Below, piece after piece: positions 1 to 4,738 of a DNA stretch of 5,783 bases. Under the pieces are notes generated by a model, which saw only the letters and a list, made by a program, of their open reading frames with translations, did no database searches and had not been told where the DNA came from. The translations under genes and the position numbers were made by a program. Position 1 is the stretch's first letter; each line of letters opens with the position of its first letter. The stretch spans positions 1 to 5,783 of the forward strand of contig JALHUC010000309.1 of the NCBI GenBank assembly GCA_022865845.1, written 5' to 3'. This stretch comes from a bacterium (lineage in GTDB: Bacteria; BMS3Abin14).

Positions 1-1
1 T

Positions 2-73
2 CCTAATTTAGTCTACCACAATCACGGTTATGAGTTCCGGCAGAAGGTTGAATCGGTGGCTATCATTTTCTAG
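2..73 (+). CDS. Possible 3' end of an upstream gene (partial)
   Basis: From base 2 this frame is open for 23 codons and ends in TAG at 71-73. The tail reads PNLVYHNHGYEFRQKVESVAIIF, which I do not recognise. The codons look protein-like, and the stop codon is the first three bases of the repeat block that follows, so the block may begin exactly at this gene's end. The final residue is phenylalanine with hydrophobic residues two and four places before it, loosely like an outer-membrane beta-barrel C-terminus, but this is too little to assign a family. An open stretch of this length can also arise by chance. Confidence 0.3.
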   Translation, partial: PNLVYHNHGYEFRQKVESVAIIF

Positions 74-150
74 ACACCAGACACCAGATACTAGACACTG
101 TTTTTATGGCCAGACACCAGACCCTAGATACTAGACACTATGTTTATGCC
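71..150. repeat. 40-bp tandem duplication built of 7-bp YAGAYAC units
   Basis: Bases 71-110 and 111-150 align without gaps at 34 of 40 positions. Each copy begins with four heptamers: TAGACAC, CAGACAC, CAGATAC, TAGACAC at 71-98, and CAGACAC, CAGACCC, TAGATAC, TAGACAC at 111-138. Each then has a T-rich stretch and ATG. The second copy supplies the first two candidate start codons (140 and 146) of the DUF951 gene. There is no sign of transposase, target duplication or CRISPR architecture. Confidence 0.9.
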
Positions 151-349
151 TCTGAACTCTGAACACGGAACTCTGAACTCTTCTTCAAACGCAAAGACTG
201 TGCGTTTGAAGAAGCCCCACCCCTGCGGCAGCAGCGAGTTCACCGTCATCCGGAATAGTGTAGTGGTCACCCTGAAATGCAACACCTGCGGGTCGTTCGT
301 AAGGATGCCGAAAGATAAATATCTGAAGGCGGTGATCGGTGATCGGTGA
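140..349 (+). CDS. DUF951 family protein (YyzM-like), with repeat-derived ends; possibly decayed
   Basis: This is a 69-residue protein. Residues 21-65 (VRLKKPHPCGSSEF..., then LKCNTCGSFVRMPKDKYLKAV) match the DUF951 family as I remember it: a conserved VR(L/M)KKPHPCGS near the start, a later CxxCG with basic residues, and a PRxKF-like end. Cysteines 29, 47 and 50, with His27, could bind a metal; the family's function is unknown to me. In Bacillus the homologue yyzM lies by ychF and rpsF, which agrees with rpsF being next here. Family members normally begin a few residues before VRLKK with a Gly-Asp. Here residues 1-16 come instead from the 40-bp repeat, TCTGAAC repeats and an inverted repeat, and the last residues and the TGA stop come from the GGTGATC array. 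I see no ribosome binding site before ATG 140, ATG 146 or the in-frame GTG at 200. The core is intact, but expression is doubtful. Confidence 0.7.
   Translation: MFMPLNSEHGTLNSSSNAKTVRLKKPHPCGSSEFTVIRNSVVVTLKCNTCGSFVRMPKDKYLKAVIGDR
151..178. repeat. TCTGAAC heptamer array, 4 units
   Basis: TCTGAAC, TCTGAAC, ACGGAAC and TCTGAAC follow one another at 151-157, 158-164, 165-171 and 172-178. The array lies inside the 5' end of the DUF951 reading frame and encodes low-complexity residues (LNSEHGTLNS). It has the same 7-bp period as the other arrays in this region but a different sequence. Confidence 0.85.
180..214. repeat. Perfect 14-bp inverted repeat, 7-nt loop
   Basis: CTTCTTCAAACGCA at 180-193 is the exact reverse complement of TGCGTTTGAAGAAG at 201-214, with AAGACTG between. 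The right arm encodes the conserved VRLKK of the DUF951 protein, so the left arm is an inverted copy of a conserved coding segment. There is no T-run after it, so it is not a rho-independent terminator. It could fold as an RNA hairpin near the start of the message, or be a relic of a fold-back template switch during replication. Confidence 0.9.
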
Positions 350-433
350 TCGGTGATCGGTGATCGGTGATCGGTGATCGGTGATCGGTGATCGGTGATC
401 GGTGATCGGTGATCGGTGATCGGTGATCGGTGA
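331..433. repeat. GGTGATC heptamer array, 14 perfect copies plus GGTGA
   Basis: The unit GGTGATC repeats 14 times without error from 331 to 428 and ends with a partial GGTGA at 429-433. The first three units overlap the 3' end of the DUF951 gene and provide its TGA stop. Every unit carries the palindrome GATC, giving 14 GATC sites at exact 7-bp spacing. Because 7 is not a multiple of 3, all forward frames meet TGA every 21 bases, while all reverse frames stay open. The copies are identical, so copy number is likely to change by slippage or to be mis-assembled. Confidence 0.97.
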
Positions 434-513
434 AAGCAAAAATTCTATTAGTTGATTTGTCAAGGATAGTAAGCAAATTTCTGGAAAACATTGAGTTTGG
501 TTTGGATCTTAGC
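434..513. other. AT-rich unique spacer between heptamer arrays
   Basis: These 80 bases separate the two heptamer arrays and contain no repeat unit. I see no convincing gene, terminator or strong promoter in them. Together with the arrays on each side they make up most of the 353-base gap between the DUF951 stop and the rpsF start. Confidence 0.5.
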
Positions 514-541
514 GATTACTGATTACCGATTACCGATTACT
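514..541. repeat. GATTACY heptamer array, 4 copies
   Basis: GATTACT, GATTACC, GATTACC and GATTACT occupy 514-520, 521-527, 528-534 and 535-541. The reverse complement of GATTACC is GGTAATC, one base from GGTGATC, so this is a diverged array of the same family in the opposite orientation. In RNA the differing positions become G-U wobbles, so this array could pair along all 28 bases with the upstream array. Confidence 0.9.
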
Positions 542-562
542 CCAAAGCCCCCCTCCCCTTTC

Positions 563-591
563 TTGCATAGCAGCAACAGATGTGATAAAAA
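563..591 (+). promoter_or_regulatory. Candidate promoter for the rpsF operon
   Basis: TTGCAT at 563-568 is followed after 17 bases by TAAAAA at 586-591. A TG at 583-584 is correctly placed for an extended -10 element. The -35 matches the sigma-70 consensus at only 3 of 6 positions and the -10 at 4 of 6. It lies about 110 bases upstream of rpsF, leaving room for a structured leader. This is the best candidate I found by eye, but it is weak. Confidence 0.3.
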
Positions 592-640
592 CTTCTTCTT
601 ACATCATCAACCGAGCCCCCCAGTGGGCCGACATTAACTC

Positions 641-690
641 CTTGCTCCCGTCTGCCGGACCTTCCCGCCGAACGGGGGCTGTAGCCCGAA
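641..690 (+). promoter_or_regulatory. Possible S6:S18-type autoregulatory leader hairpin
   Basis: In many bacteria the S6-S18 pair represses its own operon by binding a leader hairpin that imitates its 16S rRNA site and carries a key CCG. Here GCTCCCG at 644-650 can pair with CGGGGGC at 673-679 (7 bp, one G-U). The enclosed loop has CCG at 668-670 close to the 3' strand. A competing small hairpin, GGGC 676-679 with GCCC 684-687, lies just before the ribosome binding site and uses some of the same bases, so the two folds exclude each other. Position and motif suit the known leader class, but I could not align it to a covariance model. Confidence 0.4.
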
Positions 691-702
691 AGGAGAACAC
701 AT

Positions 703-1056
703 TTGAAAGGCTACGAGTCTATTTGTATTCTGCACCCTGACCTCACCGAAGAAGAGGTCAAGGGGACCATCGAGCGTTACTCCGAGCTCATCGCCGCCAA
801 CGGCGGCGAGGTGATCAAGTCCGAGCATTGGGGTCAGCGCAAACTCGCCTATGCGGTCCAGGGCCACTCAAGAGGCCACTACATCTACCTCCTCTATTCC
901 GGCGGCGCGGAAACGATCTCGGAACTGGAGAGAAACCTCCGGATCCTGGATCAGAATATCCGCTATATGACGGTGAAGGTGGACGACGTAGAGGAGGCCG
1001 CCAAGGCCAAACCTCAACTTCTTGAAGATCCGACCCTTTCAGTCCAGGAAGGTTAA
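703..1056 (+). CDS. rpsF: 30S ribosomal protein S6
   Basis: This 117-residue protein is a small-subunit platform protein that binds the central domain of 16S rRNA together with S18. It shows the S6 start ([14 protein letters not shown]) and, at about residues 43-65, the conserved [20 protein letters not shown] stretch, followed by the final core helix and strand ([20 protein letters not shown], about 74-93). The acidic tail from about 94 to 117 is short. The start is TTG at 703, chosen because AGGAG at 691-695 lies 7 bases before it and no better in-frame start exists; TTG may lower initiation. It is the first gene of the operon, and its stop is one base before the ssb start. It is intact, with nothing missing from the core. 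Confidence 0.97.
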   Translation: MKGYESICILHPDLTEEEVKGTIERYSELIAANGGEVIKSEHWGQRKLAYAVQGHSRGHYIYLLYSGGAETISELERNLRILDQNIRYMTVKVDDVEEAAKAKPQLLEDPTLSVQEG

Positions 1057-1057
1057 C

Positions 1058-1465
1058 ATGGCTAATTACAACAGAGTTATCCTGATGGGGAACCTTACGC
1101 GGGATCCTGAACTGCGCTATACACCCAACGGTAGCGCTGTAGCCAGTTTCAGCATTGCTGTCAACAGGCGGTACAAGGTCGACAACGAGAAACGGGAGGA
1201 GACGAGCTTTTTCGACATCGTTTTCTTCGGTAAGCCTGCTGAAATTATCGCCGAGTACATGAAGAAAGGCCGCCCTCTTCTCGTTGAAGGCCGGCTTCAG
1301 CAGCGGCGCTGGGAAACTGACGAAGGACAAAAACGCAGCAAGGTTGAGGTCGTTGGAGAAAATTTCCAGTTTATGGGGGGACGAGATCAGGATAACACTC
1401 GATCGGCCGCCTCCGAAGGAACAGACGATCCGCCTGAGTTCGACGATTCAGATATCCCATTCTAA
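1058..1465 (+). CDS. ssb: Single-stranded DNA-binding protein
   Basis: SSB coats single-stranded DNA in replication, recombination and repair and recruits partners by its C-terminal tip. The protein has 135 residues. The OB-fold spans about residues 3-106, with typical motifs [21 protein letters not shown] near the start, the [13 protein letters not shown] strand and the [15 protein letters not shown] strand. A short polar linker (about 107-128) leads to the acidic tip DDSDIPF at 129-135. The linker is much shorter than in Escherichia coli SSB (178 residues). The start is ATG 1058, giving MANYNRV, with AGGAAGG at 1045-1052 overlapping the end of rpsF. An upstream in-frame ATG at 1022 would add 12 non-conserved residues read from rpsF sequence and is unlikely. 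The one-base gap after rpsF suggests translational coupling. Confidence 0.97.
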   Translation: MANYNRVILMGNLTRDPELRYTPNGSAVASFSIAVNRRYKVDNEKREETSFFDIVFFGKPAEIIAEYMKKGRPLLVEGRLQQRRWETDEGQKRSKVEVVGENFQFMGGRDQDNTRSAASEGTDDPPEFDDSDIPF

Positions 1466-1470
1466 CATGA

Positions 1471-1507
1471 ACCCGCCGAGCGGGACCGGATCCGAGATTC
1501 GGCGGGT
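1471..1507 (+). promoter_or_regulatory. Stem-loop between ssb and rpsR
   Basis: ACCCGCCGA at 1471-1479 is a perfect reverse complement of TCGGCGGGT at 1499-1507, and G1480-T1498 adds a wobble pair. The loop contains the palindrome CGGATCCG. The stem is GC-rich and stable but has no T-run after it, and rpsR begins 24 bases later. It is therefore unlikely to be a full terminator. It may stop 3' exonucleases, serve as a processing site or tune S18 output relative to SSB. Confidence 0.7.
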
Positions 1508-1531
1508 CGATCAAAGGACAGGACGGAAAAA

Positions 1532-1759
1532 ATGAAGAGGAGATTCAGCAGAAGACGAAAGGTGTGTCACTTCTGTGTCGATAAAGTAACAGACATCGAC
1601 TACAAGAACGTCAGAGGTCTGAAACGGTATATTACTGAAAGAGGTAAGATCCTGCCCAGCAGGATCTCGGGTAACTGTGCCAAGCACCAAAGAAAACTTA
1701 CGGCAGCTATCAAAAAGTCCCGTAATATCGCACTGCTACCTTTTGCTATCGAACGGTAA
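1532..1759 (+). CDS. rpsR: 30S ribosomal protein S18, zinc-ligand (C+) form
   Basis: This 75-residue protein is the S6 partner on the 30S platform. It starts with a basic segment ([10 protein letters not shown]) and carries the core [24 protein letters not shown] (about residues 21-44), a clear S18 signature. Cys12, Cys15, Cys49 and His52 (CHFC ... CAKH) form a candidate zinc site, so it is the cysteine-containing form rather than the zinc-free form. The length is normal for the family. ATG 1532 is preceded by a purine-rich AGGACGG at 1520-1526, 5 bases away. The gene lies downstream of a strong stem-loop and is followed by the DUF2232 gene after 16 bases. Confidence 0.97.
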   Translation: MKRRFSRRRKVCHFCVDKVTDIDYKNVRGLKRYITERGKILPSRISGNCAKHQRKLTAAIKKSRNIALLPFAIER

Positions 1760-1775
1760 CGGGTGGAGTACGGTG

Positions 1776-2738
1776 ATGGTGGAAAGTCGAGGAAAGGACG
1801 CTGGCCTCTGGCTGCGTCTCCTGGGATTCGCCCTCATCCCTCTGGCAATCCAGGCTTATCAGCCCATTATCGGGGGCTCCCTCGGGATCCTGACTCCCCT
1901 TCCTTTGGGCTACGGGATGGCGAGGCGCGGCTACCTGGAGGGAACAACGGCGGTGGCCTTCATCGCCCTCGTCACCTCCTTTGTGATCGGCACGGGGCAA
2001 GGGTTATACTTTATCCTTGAAACGCTGCCGCTGACGGTTGGTATCGGATGGGTGGCCAGATCCCGAACCCCCCTTTACCGGCCAGTTGTAATGACCATGG
2101 GGACAGTAGCGTTGACGGTCCTGATCGCGGTCGGTATTTACGGCATGATAACAGGCACGCCGCCCGCCCAGCTCTACCATGAAACGGTCCAGCAGATGGG
2201 CCTTTTAATGGACAACGCCACTCAAACAACGGGGTTAGACCCCGAGCAACAGCAGCAGATGTACTGGATCGGAAAACTGCTGCAGCGGCTCATTGTGGGA
2301 ATATGGCTGTCCACCCTGACCTTGCTGATTATATTTTACGCCTTGCTTGTCAGGGGTTGGCTATTGGCTGCAAAGGCCCTGGAGAGCGGCAAGCTGGCAC
2401 TGCTGACCGAATGGAGCATGCCCTTCCCCTTTGTAGGGGCTTTCGTGGCACTGGCTTTGGCAGTCGTTCTCACAGATGGCCTTGTAAGAGACATTGCATT
2501 GAACGGTCTCATCCCTCTCGGAGCTTTTTACGGGATCCAGGGGATTGTAATAACCGGTCACCTCTTTACCAGGTGGGCACTGCCACCATTTTTCAGGATC
2601 ATGATCCTGGCTTTCGGGATCATATCGGTACCGCTTGCGACTATGATCGTGGTGTCCCTGGGAGGGCTTTTCGATACCTGGATAGATTTCAGACGGCGCT
2701 GGCCCCTTGAGATAACACCATCGCCGCCTTCGACCTAA
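1776..2738 (+). CDS. DUF2232 (YybS-like) integral membrane protein
   Basis: This 320-residue protein is very hydrophobic, with about eight likely membrane segments at roughly residues 11-28, 31-48, 56-80, 83-95, 103-126, 168-195, 216-236 and 270-300. A polar loop lies at about 127-166 and includes a Gln run (EQQQQ). The C-terminal GLFDTWIDFRRRW resembles the end of DUF2232/YybS proteins, which have an unknown function and often sit between rpsR and rplI; that position supports the call as much as the sequence does. I chose ATG 1776 because TGGAG at 1764-1768 lies 7 bases before it. The GTG at 1773 is a close alternative. An in-frame ATG at 1677 would overlap rpsR by 83 bases and add non-conserved residues. 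There is no known catalytic motif, so a transporter or scaffold role is only a guess. Confidence 0.85.
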   Translation: MVESRGKDAGLWLRLLGFALIPLAIQAYQPIIGGSLGILTPLPLGYGMARRGYLEGTTAVAFIALVTSFVIGTGQGLYFILETLPLTVGIGWVARSRTPLYRPVVMTMGTVALTVLIAVGIYGMITGTPPAQLYHETVQQMGLLMDNATQTTGLDPEQQQQMYWIGKLLQRLIVGIWLSTLTLLIIFYALLVRGWLLAAKALESGKLALLTEWSMPFPFVGAFVALALAVVLTDGLVRDIALNGLIPLGAFYGIQGIVITGHLFTRWALPPFFRIMILAFGIISVPLATMIVVSLGGLFDTWIDFRRRWPLEITPSPPST

Positions 2739-2753
2739 AAAAGGAGCAAGACG

Positions 2754-3308
2754 ATGAAAGTAATATTGTTAGAAGACATTGAGGCCGTGGGAAAAATGGG
2801 CGACACTGTCATGGTAAAGGATGGATATGCCAGGAACTTCCTGATTCCCCGTAAGCTGGCGCTGCTGGCCACCGCCAGGAACCTCAAGGCCCAGGACCAC
2901 CAGATCAAGGACATGGAACGCCGAAGAACCAAGATCACCGGCGACGCTCAGAGCCTTGCCGACAAGATCACCGGTGTGTCATTGAGCTTCACCCGCAAGA
3001 CCGGGGAAAAGGGCCGTCTCTTCGGATCGGTCACCAATATGGACATCGCCGAGGCCCTCAAGGAAAAGGGGCTGAACATCGACCGTAAGGACATTATTCT
3101 CCCTGAACCGATCAAGAGCCTCGGAGAGTTCGACATCGAGATCAAACTGCACCGCGATGTAACCCCCATGGTCAAGATTACGGTCTTGCCCGAAGATGGC
3201 GAGATTCCGGAAGGAGCCATGGAGGAAGCACCCGCACAAGAGGCTGCTCCCGAGTCTCCTGAGCCTGAGGCTGTCGAAGCCCCTGTAGAAGAGGATAAAG
3301 GGGAGTAA
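2754..3308 (+). CDS. rplI: 50S ribosomal protein L9 with acidic C-terminal tail
   Basis: L9 binds 23S rRNA near the L1 stalk and reaches out from the 50S subunit. The N-terminal domain carries the signature GDTVMVKDGYARNFLIPRKLA (about residues 16-36). A connecting helix (about 42-75) leads to the C-terminal domain with GRLFGSVTNMDIAEAL (about 87-101) and ends near residue 147 with VKITVLPEDG. The total length is 184, against about 150 usual. The extra 35 or so residues are rich in Glu, Pro and Ala (EAPAQEAAPESPEPEAVEAP) and are probably disordered. ATG 2754 has a strong AAGGAG at 2741-2746, 7 bases upstream. It follows the DUF2232 gene by 15 bases. The core is complete, and the tail does not look like a frameshift. 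Confidence 0.97.
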   Translation: MKVILLEDIEAVGKMGDTVMVKDGYARNFLIPRKLALLATARNLKAQDHQIKDMERRRTKITGDAQSLADKITGVSLSFTRKTGEKGRLFGSVTNMDIAEALKEKGLNIDRKDIILPEPIKSLGEFDIEIKLHRDVTPMVKITVLPEDGEIPEGAMEEAPAQEAAPESPEPEAVEAPVEEDKGE

Positions 3309-3381
3309 TGGGAATAGTAATGGTAATAGGAAGAGCACAGGCCTTTTGAGGCTAACTATTACTTCTACTATTACTATTACT
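3304..3381 (+). repeat. Long imperfect inverted repeat of AGTAAT/ATTACT hexamers between rplI and dnaB
   Basis: The left arm, 3304-3329, reads AGTAAT, GGGAAT, AGTAAT, GGTAAT, AG and overlaps the rplI stop. The right arm, 3356-3381, is an ACTATT-type hexamer array in the opposite sense. The arms are reverse complements at 21 of 26 positions, with two more as G-U pairs in RNA. The 26-base loop has a small GCCT-TTTG-AGGC hairpin. The stem ends 7 bases before the dnaB ATG and covers the usual ribosome-binding region. There is no proper T-run for a terminator. Confidence 0.8.
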
Positions 3382-3388
3382 GGATTTT

Positions 3389-4738
3389 ATGGCTGATCCC
3401 GGCACCGATATCAGAAAAGTTCCTCCGCAGAATCTGGAGGCAGAAAGAGCCGTCCTCGGGGCCATCCTGATGGATAATGAGAGCATTTATGCTGTCATGG
3501 AGATCCTCGATTCATCTGCCTTCTACCAGCCATCCCATCGCCTCATATTCGGCACCATGCTGGAGCTGAGCGAACGGGGCGACCCCATCGACATCGTAAC
3601 TCTTTCTGAACGTCTGCGCTCTGCGGGCAGCCTCGATAAAGCCGGGGGCCCCGACTACATACCCACCCTGGCCGACGAGGTGCCAACCGCGGCCGGCGTG
3701 GCCAACTATGCCGCCATAGTCAGGGAAAAGGCGACCCTTAGAAGCCTCATCGAAGCATCAACCGAGATCGTGCACGACTGTTTCGAAACCCCGGGAGAGG
3801 TAGATCAGGTCCTGGATGACGCTGAACGCCGTATCTTTGCCATCTCTGAAAAACGTATCCGTTCCGGTTTCCTTTCCATGAAGGAGATCGTCAAAAGCAG
3901 CTTCAAGACCATTGAATTACTGTACGAAAAGAAGGAACATATAACCGGTGTTCCCTCCGGCTTCACTGATATTGATGATCTTACTTCCGGTTTCCAACCT
4001 TCCGATCTCATTATCATCGCCGGCCGCCCGTCCATGGGTAAAACCGCTTTTTGCCTCAACATCGCGCAGTACGCCTCTATGCACAAAGAGAAGACTGTGG
4101 CCGTTTTCAGCCTCGAAATGGCTAAGGAACAGTTGGTTATGAGGATGCTGTGTTCCGAAGCCCGCATCGATGCCCACCGGCTTCGAAGCGGTTTCCTCGG
4201 ACAGACGGACTGGCCCAAACTGAGTACCGCAGCAGGAAGACTGGCCGATGCTTCCATCTACATCGACGACACGCCAGCCATCAGTTCCATGGAGATGAGG
4301 GCCAAAACGAGGCGCCTTAAGGCCGAAAAAGGCCTGGACCTGGTGATCGTGGACTATCTCCAACTCATGTCAGGGCGCAGTACCCGCAGCGACAACAGGG
4401 AACAGGAGATCTCAGAGATCAGCCGTTCCCTCAAGGCTCTGGCAAAAGAGCTCAGGATCCCGGTCCTGGCGCTGTCTCAGCTCAACCGTGGTGTAGAAGG
4501 CCGTATGGACAAAAGGCCCATCCTGGCCGACCTCAGGGAATCCGGAGCTATCGAACAGGATGCCGACGTGATCATGTTCATCTACAGGGACGAGGTCTAC
4601 AACAAAGACACCATGGAAAAAGGGATCGCCGAGGTCATAATCGGGAAGCAGCGTAACGGCCCGGTAGGAACAAAAAAACTGACCTGGCTTGACAAGTATA
4701 CACGGTTCGAAGACCTCACAACCCGGGATCACTACTGA
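3389..4738 (+). CDS. dnaB: Replicative DNA helicase DnaB
   Basis: DnaB is the hexameric ATP-driven 5'-3' helicase that unwinds the chromosome at the fork. The protein has 449 residues, normal length. The N-terminal primase-interacting domain spans about 12-115 (PPQNLEAERAVLGAIL near the start), a linker follows, and the RecA-like domain runs from about 185. Walker A is GRPSMGKT at 212-219, a glutamate expected to be catalytic is in SLEM (Glu243), Walker B is LVIVDYLQLM at about 318-327 with Asp322, and SQLNRGVE lies at 363-370. KQRNGP at 420-425 holds the expected arginine finger region. There is no intein in the nucleotide-binding loops. ATG 3389 has only a weak GGA at 3382-3384, and a large inverted repeat ends just upstream, so initiation may depend on RNA structure. 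The stop overlaps the alr start. Confidence 0.98.
   Translation: MADPGTDIRKVPPQNLEAERAVLGAILMDNESIYAVMEILDSSAFYQPSHRLIFGTMLELSERGDPIDIVTLSERLRSAGSLDKAGGPDYIPTLADEVPTAAGVANYAAIVREKATLRSLIEASTEIVHDCFETPGEVDQVLDDAERRIFAISEKRIRSGFLSMKEIVKSSFKTIELLYEKKEHITGVPSGFTDIDDLTSGFQPSDLIIIAGRPSMGKTAFCLNIAQYASMHKEKTVAVFSLEMAKEQLVMRMLCSEARIDAHRLRSGFLGQTDWPKLSTAAGRLADASIYIDDTPAISSMEMRAKTRRLKAEKGLDLVIVDYLQLMSGRSTRSDNREQEISEISRSLKALAKELRIPVLALSQLNRGVEGRMDKRPILADLRESGAIEQDADVIMFIYRDEVYNKDTMEKGIAEVIIGKQRNGPVGTKKLTWLDKYTRFEDLTTRDHY

Noticed and set aside
71..433. A CRISPR array
   Set aside because: The units are 7 bp and directly adjacent, with no unique spacers of constant length and no cas genes.
185..491. Two overlapping minus-strand open frames encoding repeated SPITDHR peptides
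   Set aside because: They exist only because the reverse complement of GGTGATC has no stop in any frame. The 7-bp unit gives the same 7-residue peptide in all three frames, and there is no ribosome binding site or non-repeat domain.
815..1330. A 171-codon minus-strand frame across rpsF and ssb
   Set aside because: It is antisense to two certain genes, has low-complexity Arg/Pro-rich translation and matches no family I know.
1471..1531. A rho-independent terminator after ssb
   Set aside because: The stem is strong but no T-run follows, and rpsR continues the same operon.
1677..1775. An upstream start for the DUF2232 protein inside rpsR
   Set aside because: It would overlap rpsR by 83 bases and has no ribosome binding site, whereas ATG 1776 has TGGAG at good spacing.
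3805..4363. Two minus-strand frames of about 150 codons within dnaB
   Set aside because: Both overlap the conserved dnaB coding sequence and each other, so they are codon-bias shadows.
3389..4738. An intein or split in dnaB
   Set aside because: The Walker A and other helicase motifs are continuous and the length of 449 residues is normal.
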